64,000 nt of DNA from Pedobacter sp. KBS0701 (GTDB lineage Bacteria; Bacteroidota; Bacteroidia; Sphingobacteriales; Sphingobacteriaceae): NCBI RefSeq assembly GCF_005938645.2, contig NZ_CP042171.1:3348001-3412000 (forward strand), read 5' to 3'. The translations under genes and the position numbers were made by a program. The notes below the pieces were generated by a model that was not told the DNA's origin, searched no databases, and saw nothing but the letters and a program-made list of their open reading frames with translations. Every line of letters begins with the position of its first letter. Positions within the stretch are counted from its first letter, which is position 1. Below, one piece after another: positions 52,832 through 61,820 of the stretch.

Positions 52832-53322
52832 GCCCCTAAATCCCCTAAGGGGACTTTTTAAAGCATAGATAGTGTAGAGCCATTCGAAAGAGTGGTTTTT
52901 TTTATTGCAGAATTTTTGCCACGGAGACACGAAATCTATTTAGCCAGAGTTGACAACTTTAATAATACAGTTGCACAGAAAGTTGTCAACTCCTCCAATA
53001 TTATAAGTGATTTTTGTCACGGAAGCTCGGAAAACGCGGAAGATATTACGCTTTAGTCGCGATTGGCTGCGTTACAGGAATTAACTACAGATGCGCACGG
53101 ATAAACACAGATAATGAAGTGCTGTTTTTTCTTCTTTGTAGCAGTCATTTTGCAATCTAAACCCGATTGACAGTGAAAGCGCCTGATCCTTCATCAGGCC
53201 TTGAACAGAAAGCGGGAACAAACTTTAAAAAGAGCTTCTGCCTTTGCTTTTCAAATACAAGGAAATATTTTGATACAGAAAACACAGAAGAATTTTTGTT
53301 GCAACGATGATAAGCCGCAAAC
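52832..53322. other. Intergenic mosaic between ychF and a REP element
   Basis: No gene. It holds a CCCCTAAATCCCCTAAGGGG palindrome-like block (52836-52855), a CCACGGAGACACG motif (52919), a 14-bp perfect hairpin (52947-52992), a CGGAAG/CACAGAT motif (53020-53120) and a CAGGTTTA-family copy (53155-53250) with a nested GCCTGAT/ATCAGGC hairpin. Confidence 0.6.
52947..52992. repeat. Perfect 14-bp hairpin
   Basis: GAGTTGACAACTTT (52947-52960) and its complement (52979-52992) around 18 bases. Confidence 0.85.
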
Positions 53323-53407
53323 TCGTCATTCCGAGCGGAGTGCAACGTAGTCGGAAAATCTAAAAGATAGATTTCTCCATTTCGCTGCTCTTCAGTCGAG
53401 ATGGCGA
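53323..53407. repeat. REP-like hairpin element
   Basis: CGTCATTCCGAGCGGAGTGC ... AATCTAAAAGATAGATTTCT ... CAGTCGAGATGGCGA; same family as 25461-25545. Confidence 0.85.
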
Positions 53408-53415
53408 TTTTTCTT

Positions 53416-54030
53416 CTAAACCACTAATCCGTAAGCAGCTAACTGTGCCCTGGTATCTTCGTAACCGGTATGATGAATACCTTTTAAACCCAAACCTTCA
53501 GCAACCTGTACAAATAACATACGGTCATCGATATACAAACTCGTTTCTACATCGCTTTGCGAAATATCAATGGCTACTTTAAAAATATCGGCATCGGGTT
53601 TACGGAAATGCACAAAACTTGAAGACACAAAAAAATCTACAAATTCATTCAGTTTAAAGGTATTAATGCGGTATTGGTTTAGCTCTCTTCCTTCGTTGCT
53701 GATTACAGCTACCTTCAGGTTATATTTCTTTTTTAAATCGCAAATCAACTGAATCATTTCGGGATAAGGAAGCGATTTTTTGAACATGAATTCCTTAAAA
53801 TCGTCGTAGGTAAAATTCCGTTCTTCGAAGAAAACAATACGTTCTAAATATTCATCAAGCGTTAATTTACCCACTTCATAGGTATCGAAAGTAAGGTGAT
53901 GGCGTTCTTCGAGATCAACAGAGTCGAGGTTGAAAAGTACCGAAGCCTCTCCTCTTGCATGCCTATCCCAGCCATTGGTTAATAAAACGCCCCCGATATC
54001 GGTAAAAAGTGTGGTAATTTTCTTTTGCAT
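53416..54030 (-). CDS. HAD-superfamily hydrolase
   Basis: A 204-residue HAD protein. The nucleophile Asp11 lies in FTDIGGVLLTNG; the second Asp of the DxD motif is Gly, as in the D-x-G group that includes epoxide-hydrolase-like and related members. AVISNEGREL gives the Ser/Thr motif, FRKPDADIF the lysine and YIDDRMLF the metal acids. With Gly in place of the general acid, phosphatase activity may be low or different. It ends 386 bases after the REP-filled gap and is ten bases from mgtE. Confidence 0.85.
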   Translation of the reverse strand: MQKKITTLFTDIGGVLLTNGWDRHARGEASVLFNLDSVDLEERHHLTFDTYEVGKLTLDEYLERIVFFEERNFTYDDFKEFMFKKSLPYPEMIQLICDLKKKYNLKVAVISNEGRELNQYRINTFKLNEFVDFFVSSSFVHFRKPDADIFKVAIDISQSDVETSLYIDDRMLFVQVAEGLGLKGIHHTGYEDTRAQLAAYGLVV

Positions 54031-54039
54031 GATTTAAGT

Positions 54040-55416
54040 TTAAAGTAAAACGCCTTTTAAAATTAATACGGCAACACTGAAATAGATTACAATTCCGGTC
54101 ACATCAACCATTGTAGCTACAAATGGTGCTGATGAAGTTGCAGGATCGAGTTTCAGTTTTTTCAAAATAATTGGCATCATCGAACCAATTAAACTGCCCC
54201 ACAACACAATGCCAACCAGGGTAAAAAAGATGGTAGCTGCTATTAAAAACCAATGTGGACCATAATTATAGAGATGTAACTGTTGCCAGGTTACAATTCG
54301 GACAAAACCAATGCTACCTAAAATGATGCCCAGCAAAGATCCTGAAATGAGCTCGCGGCGCATTACACGCCACCACTCGGCAATGGTTACCTCGCCTAAA
54401 GCCATGGCCTGGATAATTAATGTTGAAGCCTGAGAACCACTGTTTCCACCGCTGCTCATTATCAGTGGAATAAAAAGGGATAACACCACTGCCTTTTCGA
54501 GTTCGATTTCGAAGTGCTGCATGGCAGTTGCGGTTAACATTTCGCCTAAAAATAGCACAATTAACCAACCAGCACGTTTTTTAACCAGTTTTAGGATCGG
54601 GATATCGAGATAAGGTTCATCCAAAGCTTCGGTACCCCCAATTTTGTGCATATCTTCGGTATATTCTTCATTCGCAATCCACAAAATATCATCTACCGTA
54701 ACTATACCTAAAAGAATGTTATTCTCATCTACTACAGGTAAAGCCACACGGTTATTCATCCTGAAGATATTGATTGCATCTTCCTGCGGATCGTTTGCCT
54801 TTAAGGCAATGAAGCGTTTATCCGTTAATTCACCAATAATAGCTTCAGGATCGGCCAGTAAAACCTCACGAATCCTGATATCATCCAGCAATACCCCATC
54901 TTTATTAATGACGTAAACTACATCGATGGTTTCGGAGTTTTTACCATAACGCCTGATGTGCGCTAAAACATGGGTAATAGACCATTCGGGTTTTACAGCG
55001 ATGTAATCAGGTGTCATTAAACGGCCGATACTATCTTCTTTGTAGCCTAAAAGTGCGAGCGATTCTTTACGTTCTTCGGGCGGTAAAAGGGTGATCATTT
55101 TTTTAACCACATCACCTTTTAATTCGCTAAATAGTGCGGTACGATCATCAGGAGGCAGATCTTTGATGATCTGATTGAGTTTATTGCCGGAAAGTTTTTT
55201 TATGATACGTTCCTGCGTAGGAAAATCCAGGATCCTGAATACGTTTACTGCCCTGTTAAGGGATATGGTTTCAATAAATTTAGCTGCATATTGTGGGAGT
55301 TCATCTATCAGTTCTTCAACATCCGAAATATTCAGCTGATCCAGATATTGCTTTAACGCTTTATCATTCTCTTTTTCAAGTAGTTCCTGAATTTCTTCCA
55401 CAACCATTTCTTCCAT
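54040..55416 (-). CDS. mgtE: Magnesium transporter MgtE
   Basis: A 458-residue transporter with the three MgtE parts: an N-terminal superhelical domain (about 1-130), two CBS repeats (about 135-260) and five membrane helices at the end, with the conserved PLIMSSGGNSGSQASTLIIQAMA stretch. It moves magnesium inward and is gated by cytoplasmic magnesium. No M-box riboswitch is recognisable upstream. It is probably co-transcribed with the HAD gene downstream (10-base gap). Confidence 0.95.
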   Translation of the reverse strand: MEEMVVEEIQELLEKENDKALKQYLDQLNISDVEELIDELPQYAAKFIETISLNRAVNVFRILDFPTQERIIKKLSGNKLNQIIKDLPPDDRTALFSELKGDVVKKMITLLPPEERKESLALLGYKEDSIGRLMTPDYIAVKPEWSITHVLAHIRRYGKNSETIDVVYVINKDGVLLDDIRIREVLLADPEAIIGELTDKRFIALKANDPQEDAINIFRMNNRVALPVVDENNILLGIVTVDDILWIANEEYTEDMHKIGGTEALDEPYLDIPILKLVKKRAGWLIVLFLGEMLTATAMQHFEIELEKAVVLSLFIPLIMSSGGNSGSQASTLIIQAMALGEVTIAEWWRVMRRELISGSLLGIILGSIGFVRIVTWQQLHLYNYGPHWFLIAATIFFTLVGIVLWGSLIGSMMPIILKKLKLDPATSSAPFVATMVDVTGIVIYFSVAVLILKGVLL

Positions 55417-55693
55417 ACACAGCTATTTAATTTGTTACATCCTTAAACCTCAATTAACGGTTCGCAAAGGTGCATTTTTATTTCCTAAAAAGCCAACCTA
55501 AGCATTTAAAAACCGTGAACCAAACAACCGAATTTAAAAATATGGATGCATAAAGCCAACATGAAGGAATGTTTGGGTAATGATTTAATCATTTTTTAAC
55601 ATAAAAAACATCAGGTTAAGCGGAAGCAGATTTAAGATCGGATTACTGGTTAAAATTTGCTTTTATATTTCGGTGAAATGTATTTGATTTTTC

Positions 55694-55701
55694 TATATTT
55701 G
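55694..55701 (+). promoter_or_regulatory. Candidate -7 box for tRNA-Arg
   Basis: TATATTTG, an exact TAnnTTTG match, eight bases before the tRNA start. Confidence 0.45.
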
Positions 55702-55708
55702 CAGCCTT

Positions 55709-55780
55709 GCTCCCGTAGTTCAATGGATAGAATTATGGTTTCCGGTACCATCGATATGAGTTCGAATCTCGTCGGGAGCA
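55709..55780 (+). tRNA. tRNA-Arg(CCG)
   Basis: Seven-base acceptor stem GCTCCCG/CGGGAGC, anticodon stem ATGGT/ACCAT around the loop TTCCGGT (anticodon CCG, reading CGG), and T arm with GAGTTCGAATCTC. The discriminator is A and CCA is not encoded. Confidence 0.93.
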
Positions 55781-55787
55781 CCGTTCA

Positions 55788-55818
55788 AACCTTGCCAGTC
55801 AGGCTGGCAAGGTTTTTT
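55788..55818 (+). terminator. Terminator of the tRNA-Arg gene
   Basis: An 11-bp stem (AACCTTGCCAG with CTGGCAAGGTT) followed by six T. Confidence 0.9.
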
Positions 55819-55848
55819 GTATAAAAAATCAGCCGAAAATATATCTTT

Positions 55849-56046
55849 AGATGTTTCTGGGAACAAATTAGCGGGTGGTCAGGCCTGCTTGATAATGAAC
55901 ACTATCACAATGGTAAGTGGGGAATGCTGGATTTATTTAACCAGTATATATCAGGACTTAATACTCTCACTGTGCGTTTAAACAAATACCATGTATATAA
56001 ATTGGATGGTTGTTATCCGGTTATAACATTATCTCCTGAAAAATAA
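55849..56046 (+). pseudogene. Start-less coding-like remnant after tRNA-Arg
   Basis: A frame in one phase from just after the terminator to a TAA at 56044-56046 reads as plausible protein (for example WEQISGWSGLLDNEHYHNG and LNKYHVYKLDGCYPVI) but has no start codon near its beginning. The codon usage and amino-acid balance are protein-like and unlike the gaps around it. It may be the C-terminal end of a lost gene. I do not recognise the family. Position beside a tRNA gene fits an old integration or deletion. Confidence 0.35.
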
Positions 56047-56227
56047 ACCAATTCAAAAGCCAATCTGTTGACTGCCCCCTACAAGTCTATATTTTCTTTA
56101 AAGGATGATTAATGTAAAAGCCTGAAACAGTTGCAACCACAGATATCCGAAATTGTTAAATATTGTCAAAGAAGTTAAAAAGGGTTAATGATTCCGCAGA
56201 CAAAAAAGAAGTCAATAATTTCGGCGT

Positions 56228-56812
56228 ATGAAAACTAAAATTACTCTTTTACTTATGTTATTTGGCACACTAGGTGTGGGCAAAATAATGGCTCAAGACT
56301 CATTACTTAAACATTCTGTTTACGTCGCTCCATTTGTCGGTCTAAACTCAACAATTAAAGCCCCCGTATATGGAGCAGAGGTTGGATATGAATATCGGCT
56401 AAATAAACATTGGGGATTTACTGCCGGTGTAAATATTGCTTACACGCAAAAGAACAATCCTGCTATTTATGATGGTAATAATGGTGGCAAACAAGCGAAA
56501 AATTCTAAACTCCTCCAAAATGCATTCTATGCTGGTGCTAAATATTATATGGGTAAGTTTTACTTGTCGGCTGATTTTGGCTACCAGGACGCTTACTCAA
56601 CAGTAAACCATCAGTATATCGGTACAGGATCCAGTTACAATTATGGCACCACAGCGACAAACGGATTTTATCAAGCTTATGGTATTGGTTATCAAATGCC
56701 ACTTACAAAAGGTGATAACATCGAGTTTTTTGCAAAAGGAACCAATGCAAATAATAATACTGGTTACCTGATTGGCTTTAAGTATAATTTTGGGCTATTT
56801 AGAAGAAAATAA
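56228..56812 (+). CDS. Outer-membrane beta-barrel protein
   Basis: A 194-residue protein with a signal peptide (cleavage near residue 22, IMAQD) followed by alternating strands with aromatic girdles, ending in FKYNFGLFRRK. It has an eight-stranded OmpA/OmpW-like look: VGYEYRLNKHWGFTAGVNIAYTQ and AKYYMGKFYLSADFGYQ are strand pairs. Role unknown, probably a small porin or structural protein. A long imperfect hairpin (56817-56877) follows. Confidence 0.8.
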   Translation: MKTKITLLLMLFGTLGVGKIMAQDSLLKHSVYVAPFVGLNSTIKAPVYGAEVGYEYRLNKHWGFTAGVNIAYTQKNNPAIYDGNNGGKQAKNSKLLQNAFYAGAKYYMGKFYLSADFGYQDAYSTVNHQYIGTGSSYNYGTTATNGFYQAYGIGYQMPLTKGDNIEFFAKGTNANNNTGYLIGFKYNFGLFRRK

Positions 56813-56816
56813 TTCT

Positions 56817-56877
56817 TTGCCACTTAAAACTTACTCAGGTATCTTTAAAATAACCTGGGTGAGTTTAGGCAAACTTA
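56817..56877. repeat. Imperfect hairpin after the outer-membrane gene
   Basis: TTGCC ... ACTTACTCAGGT pairs with ACCTGGGTGAGT ... GGCAA. It may be the terminator shared by the converging genes. Confidence 0.55.
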
Positions 56878-57001
56878 AAAATAGAAATTCTATATCATGC
56901 TAAAAAGAATTAAGCATGCATATCTGCAGCACTTATGACAAATAAAAATAAAGGTCTCAAAAAAGGAAGAATTCCTTATGCTTAATAAGGTATTTGTTTT
57001 T

Positions 57002-57499
57002 TCAACCGGCCTGACCAACAAGGTTCTGAAGTGATCGCTGGTTTCGTATATGGAGATACCGGTCAATTCGCCTCTTATTCTGTTGCTGCAACAAACTTGG
57101 ATATAGATTCATTAAAATATTAACCAATAACATCACTGTGGCAAATAAGTACAGGCCCTGGGATAATTTAATTAGGATGAAAATCATCATAAATAGAAAA
57201 GCAAAAAGATGGTTTAGTTCAGCCTTTGTCATTTCTAATCTATATTCTCCCAGCTCATTTGCCAGGATTTTTTTAGTGACTGATAACCTGGGATTGAAAT
57301 ATTTAAAGAAGCTATGCATGATAATCCACTTGAACGGTGTTAGTCCAATTAATCCGTTAACCTTTTCATTTTTTATGAAATTTAGGTAAGGCAACCTATT
57401 CTTGTAAAAACTTGTTCCTGAAAGTATAGCAGTTATGATCATGCCAACTATCCAGGAAATAAAAGCAATCGAAAAACTAAATGTAAAATACTTAATCAT
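57002..57499 (-). CDS. Membrane protein of unknown function
   Basis: A 165-residue protein with three or four hydrophobic segments: one at the N-terminus (FSIAFISWIVGMIITAIL), one in the middle and LNHLFAFLFMMIFILIKL near residue 115, followed by a C-terminal basic region (QQQNKRRIDRYLHIRNQRSLQ). No domain is recognised, although the shape resembles small membrane proteins linked to peptidoglycan or lipid modification. It converges with the outer-membrane gene. Confidence 0.7.
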   Translation of the reverse strand: MIKYFTFSFSIAFISWIVGMIITAILSGTSFYKNRLPYLNFIKNEKVNGLIGLTPFKWIIMHSFFKYFNPRLSVTKKILANELGEYRLEMTKAELNHLFAFLFMMIFILIKLSQGLYLFATVMLLVNILMNLYPSLLQQQNKRRIDRYLHIRNQRSLQNLVGQAG

Positions 57500-57674
57500 A
57501 AGCTGAGGCGTCGCTTTTATACTATAAGCGCAACTTTAAATAACGAAAATAATAAATAACTGTGAAATTGCATTACACATCAAGGATTGAAGCAGAATTG
57601 CATTAATTAAAGCGATGATACATCATTTTTAGTTAAAATCACGATCTTTATTAACTCAAATAAAACAAACAGAT

Positions 57675-58892
57675 ATGAAAAAATTATTTTTAATATTCCT
57701 GCTGCTGCCTTTTATTGGCACCGCACAGGTTAAAGGCACTCATTTTGAACACGGACTTTCCTGGCAGCAGGTGAAGGAGAAAGCCAAAAAAGAGAACAAA
57801 TACCTTTTGGTCGACTGCTTTACTACCTGGTGTGGTCCTTGCAAATATATGGCCAGTACCATTTTCCCGCAGGAGAAAGTTGGTGAATTCTTTAACAAAA
57901 ACTTTGTAAATGTTAAGGTACAGTTCGACCAGACCAAAAATGATAGCGAAGAAGTGAAAAGCTGGTATGCCGATGCCCAGTCTATGAGCAAAGAGTTCAG
58001 GATAAATGCCTATCCTACCTTTCTGATCTTCTCTCCGCAGGGCAAGCTTGTACACCGTATTGTGGGGGGCGGTGAAGCAGATGAATTTATAGCCAGAGCG
58101 CAGATGGCGCTGAACCCGGAAACCCAATATTATACGCTGATGAAAAAAAGCGAATCTGGAAATGTGGCTCCTGAGACCTTGAAACAATTAGCCATTAGTG
58201 CCGAGGCTGCCTATGATGAGGAAAACTCCGCAAAGTTTGCCAACGCTTATATTGCTACGCAAAAAGACCTCTATACGAAAGAGAACCTGGAGTTTCTCAG
58301 CAGATATACTAAAAGCAGCAAAAGCAAGGGATTTGAGCTCATGCTAAATCATCCTGAAAAAATAGATGCCGTTCTGGGAAAGGGAAAATCAAATGAAATT
58401 TTAAGCGCTGTTGTTCTGGAGGAAAGCATCTATCCCGGGCTTAGAAAACCCAACGCAAATATAGATTCACTGGTTGCAGCCGCAAAATCGAAATACCCGA
58501 CGGTAGACATTAGCAAACCTGTAGACCTGATCAAGATCCAGATTTTTCAGAGCGAAAAAAAATGGGACAAATTTCAGCCCGCAGTATTAAGCTATATGAA
58601 AAAATACGGTACAGAAGTACGTGCTGATATGCTGAATTCATTTGCCTGGACTGTTTTTGAAAACTGTAAAGATGCTAACTGCATCACTGAGGCATTGAGC
58701 TGGAGTAAACGCAGCGTGGATGAGACCCAAAGCAAAGAGCCAGCTTACCTTGACACTTATGCCAATCTGCTGTATAAGCTGGGTAAGAAGGACCAGGCGA
58801 TCGCTATGCAGCAGAAAGCAGTAGACCTGGTTACAGCTGAAAATAAAACACAGTACCAGGTTACGCTTGAGAAAATGAAAAAAGGTAAATAA
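57675..58892 (+). CDS. Periplasmic thioredoxin-fold protein with C-terminal helical repeats
   Basis: A 405-residue protein with a signal peptide (cleavage near TAQ, residue 18). The thioredoxin domain occupies about residues 22-150 with TTWCGPCKYM, active site Cys53 and Cys56, and the cis-proline INAYPTF. The C-terminal 250 residues form TPR-like helices (EALSWSKRSVDETQSKEPAYLDTYANLLYKLGKKDQAIAMQQKAV). The domain order is the reverse of that in the TlpA-like protein at 59154. It faces the SusD operon across a convergent gap. Likely a thiol reductase or isomerase in the periplasm. Confidence 0.85.
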   Translation: MKKLFLIFLLLPFIGTAQVKGTHFEHGLSWQQVKEKAKKENKYLLVDCFTTWCGPCKYMASTIFPQEKVGEFFNKNFVNVKVQFDQTKNDSEEVKSWYADAQSMSKEFRINAYPTFLIFSPQGKLVHRIVGGGEADEFIARAQMALNPETQYYTLMKKSESGNVAPETLKQLAISAEAAYDEENSAKFANAYIATQKDLYTKENLEFLSRYTKSSKSKGFELMLNHPEKIDAVLGKGKSNEILSAVVLEESIYPGLRKPNANIDSLVAAAKSKYPTVDISKPVDLIKIQIFQSEKKWDKFQPAVLSYMKKYGTEVRADMLNSFAWTVFENCKDANCITEALSWSKRSVDETQSKEPAYLDTYANLLYKLGKKDQAIAMQQKAVDLVTAENKTQYQVTLEKMKKGK

Positions 58893-58905
58893 TCCTTAAG
58901 ATTAA

Positions 58906-58945
58906 GAAAAAGGGGATGTAGCTTATGGTGCTGCATCCCCTTTTT
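58906..58945 (+). terminator. Terminator of the thioredoxin-fold gene
   Basis: GGGGATGTAGC (58912-58922) pairs with GCTGCATCCCC (one G-T pair), followed by five T. Confidence 0.85.
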
Positions 58946-59153
58946 GAGTTTAAAAAGCAATTTAAGTATCCGCGTTTGAGCACGAGCAGACGAAAATCCA
59001 TTAATTGCCATTCTTTCAATTCACAGAATTTCTATGTCGCTAATATAATATGCTATGGGCGTGCTGGTGTCTTTTCAAAGCAAACCCTCACATACATTCG
59101 GCATATAAGGGTTTGCTTGCATACTGGTTCATCCATCTTTGGATAATTACATT

Positions 59154-60329
59154 TTATCGGGACATCTCTATCATGGTTGAAAGTTGCCTCACGGCAACCT
59201 CATTTGGCCAAAGCAATCCCAATTCTTTAAAGCGTATTTTACCATTGCCATCAATAATAAACTTTGCAGGAATTCCGGAAACACCAAATGAGGTTACTGC
59301 AGGATTCTTTTTTGTAACGGGATCTTTAGTATCCATATACAAGGGCAAATCCAGGTTATGGGTTAACAAATAGTTTACAGCATCAGGTTTTGGGTTTGGA
59401 ACCGTTTCCCAGGTATGTATAAACAAAAACTTTACCGTCGGGTCATTTTTATATTTGTTAACCATCATTTGCATCGCCGGAAGCGACTTTTTACAGGGTC
59501 CGCACCAGGTTGCCCAAAAATCAAGAACAATCGTCTTTCCTTTAAAGTCTGACAAGGAGACTTCCTTGCCGTTTATATCTTTCACTTTAAATTCAGGCGC
59601 CTGCTCCGCTATCATTTTGGCTGCTATTTCTGCTTTGTATTTGTTGTCAAACTGATTGGTAAGCGTAGCCAGGTAAGCATTTGCATCTTTGCCAGGGTGC
59701 ACACTTATGTAGGCCTTTTTCAGTTCATTCTTCAAATCATCATTGGCCAGGCCTGATAAAACTGCTTTCTCCAGTTCAGGAAGCGCTTCCTGGTACCTGC
59801 CGGTTTTGCTCATCAAATAATAATACTGTGCAGTCAATCCTGCACTTTTTTTGTTAGCCTGCTCATAGCTTTCCTTAATAGCAGCGAAAGCTTTTTCATG
59901 GTTCCCCAGTTTATCCTCCACCTGACTATATAGTTGTAACAAATACAACCGCTCTTCATTTGCATTTTTTGGGTTATTCAATTCTTGCCCAACCAATGTT
60001 TCAGCAGCTTTCAAATCATACCCTATTAAGCCCGTCGCAAAGTTTTCAACGTACATGATTCTTGCGGTTTCCTGAATCTGGTTAAAATAATATAAAGCCT
60101 TCGCAGAGTTTTTTGCTATTACAAAATTATCTACCAATATAGCTCTGTATTGATCAAAACTCTCATTCGGATGGGCTTTGACCAGGCGGTTAAGAATGGC
60201 TTCTTTTTCTGAGAGATCAATAAAGAGCTTCAAAGAATCAAGACTAGCCTTATAAGCGGGTTCTGCCTGCTGACTATATCCCGATAAACTTATAAACAGA
60301 AGCGCAATAAATACTATTATTTTTCTCAT
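59154..60329 (-). CDS. TlpA-type thiol-disulfide oxidoreductase
   Basis: A 391-residue secreted protein: signal peptide to about residue 20 (SLSGYSQ), helical repeat region to about 240, then a TlpA/AhpC-like domain with FWATWCGPCKKS (Cys276 and Cys279), GVSGIPAKFIIDGNGKI and the cis-proline. It is the last gene of a minus-strand operon after SusD, DUF4843 and PKD-like genes. Similar enzymes occur in many such Bacteroidota loci, probably keeping cysteine-bearing substrates or exported partners reduced. Confidence 0.88.
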   Translation of the reverse strand: MRKIIVFIALLFISLSGYSQQAEPAYKASLDSLKLFIDLSEKEAILNRLVKAHPNESFDQYRAILVDNFVIAKNSAKALYYFNQIQETARIMYVENFATGLIGYDLKAAETLVGQELNNPKNANEERLYLLQLYSQVEDKLGNHEKAFAAIKESYEQANKKSAGLTAQYYYLMSKTGRYQEALPELEKAVLSGLANDDLKNELKKAYISVHPGKDANAYLATLTNQFDNKYKAEIAAKMIAEQAPEFKVKDINGKEVSLSDFKGKTIVLDFWATWCGPCKKSLPAMQMMVNKYKNDPTVKFLFIHTWETVPNPKPDAVNYLLTHNLDLPLYMDTKDPVTKKNPAVTSFGVSGIPAKFIIDGNGKIRFKELGLLWPNEVAVRQLSTMIEMSR

Positions 60330-60360
60330 TTTGATTAGATATTATAAATCTTTTTATAAG

Positions 60361-61809
60361 TTACATCGACAGATTTTGTCTGGCAGCGGCAATTTGCATA
60401 ATTTCCCCAAAGCCGGTAAATTTCTTAGTGTACGTACCGTTGTTAAATTCTCCCTGGGCATTGATGTCGAAATAATAAACTTCGCCCGCTGAACCATTAT
60501 TCACACCGATCACCAGTTGTTTGCTGGTACTTCGTTTCATTTCGATATCTTTAATTACATACCCAGTCGGGAAAGTGTAGATGAGCCTTGCCGATTTAGC
60601 AAGCATGTCGTATAAATACACGTTATTTCCGGCGGTATAATAAAGTTGTTTTAAGATGGAAGAGGTTGCAAAGTTAGTGGCGCTACCAATTTCCGGACTA
60701 CTATCCATTTTTTGATTAACCCCAGGGTGAGTACTATTTCCATCCCCTGTTAAAGATAGTAAGTAGCGTCCATCGTTACCTTCCATAATATAATACCATT
60801 CAATTCCCTCTTGTGATAAGGTTGTTACGCCCCGATCATAAGCGATCATTTTTTTGCCTACGTTCGCCATATCAAACGAGTTTGTTGTTAAAGGTGTTGC
60901 AGGTGCACGATCCAGAATTCTCGACAGATAGGGCATCTGCATAAAACTCATTGTGTTGTTATCATAGAAATAAGTCATACTATAATCGGCGGGGAATATG
61001 CCGGGGAATAAATTATAGTTACCAGGAATGCGCTGAGTAAAGGGTTTGACATTGTCTGAGTTTGCACCGGAAAGCCCAACATATAAATTGCCGTCTGCCA
61101 CTATATACTGTTCAAATTGCAAATTATTTATCATAAATACTGGGGCAGTTTTGAACGGAAGTGGTGTAGCCAAACCCGGGAGAATCGAACTTTTGTCACC
61201 AAGATCCAGCCAGTCGTTCATGTTAAAACGATAAACATTTTGATCACTGAAGTAATAGAAGAAACCACCCTTCCCAAAATTATATAAGGCCAGTGCTTTA
61301 CCTGGATAGGTTTTATTGTTTGCCACTTCCATAGGATTGTCAAAAATGACATCGTCTGTCCGAATCAAAGAAACTTTGCCTTTTCCATCTTTGTTATTGA
61401 CTATATACCAACCATCAGGATAAACACCATTCACTGTGATGGTATATTGCTTTACTGTATAAATGCCATTTCTCTTGCTCGTTACTTTGTATATTACCGG
61501 ATAAGTACCTGGACTTAGTGTTACTTTGATGCGTAGATTTTTTGTTTTAGCAATTGTTGTTGTATCTGTTGCTGTATTAAGTTTCCAGCTATAAGTAAAT
61601 GAATCACCTTCTGGCATTGTTTGCGCCAATGTTGGTGTGATAATCAACGAATCCAGTTGTGGAACTGTAAAAGTAGTTATAGCATCTGTAATCTTAATGT
61701 CGTTGATTTGATCATATTTAAAAGATTGATTGTCTTTTTTACAGGCAGAAAATGCCAGCATGATGAAAATAAAAATCGGGCTGAGCTTTAAAAAGTATTT
61801 TAAATGCAT
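60361..61809 (-). CDS. PKD-like domain lipoprotein of a SusCD locus
   Basis: A 482-residue lipoprotein; the lipobox FSAC places Cys23 as the modified residue. An N-terminal immunoglobulin/PKD-like domain (about 40-130, FTYSWKLNTATDTTTIAKTKNL and SPGTYPVIYKVT) precedes a beta-propeller-like region with many short strands. This is a common companion of SusD in non-glycan loci. Ligand binding at the cell surface is inferred. It starts 12 bases from the DUF4843 stop. Confidence 0.8.
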   Translation of the reverse strand: MHLKYFLKLSPIFIFIMLAFSACKKDNQSFKYDQINDIKITDAITTFTVPQLDSLIITPTLAQTMPEGDSFTYSWKLNTATDTTTIAKTKNLRIKVTLSPGTYPVIYKVTSKRNGIYTVKQYTITVNGVYPDGWYIVNNKDGKGKVSLIRTDDVIFDNPMEVANNKTYPGKALALYNFGKGGFFYYFSDQNVYRFNMNDWLDLGDKSSILPGLATPLPFKTAPVFMINNLQFEQYIVADGNLYVGLSGANSDNVKPFTQRIPGNYNLFPGIFPADYSMTYFYDNNTMSFMQMPYLSRILDRAPATPLTTNSFDMANVGKKMIAYDRGVTTLSQEGIEWYYIMEGNDGRYLLSLTGDGNSTHPGVNQKMDSSPEIGSATNFATSSILKQLYYTAGNNVYLYDMLAKSARLIYTFPTGYVIKDIEMKRSTSKQLVIGVNNGSAGEVYYFDINAQGEFNNGTYTKKFTGFGEIMQIAAARQNLSM

Positions 61810-61820
61810 AATATTTTAAA

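Noticed and set aside
53157..53345. A 62-codon open frame on the minus strand
   Set aside because: It lies in a repeat copy and a REP element and has no protein-like features.
55417..55700. Magnesium riboswitch before mgtE
   Set aside because: No M-box-like conserved stems are visible in the 280-base gap.
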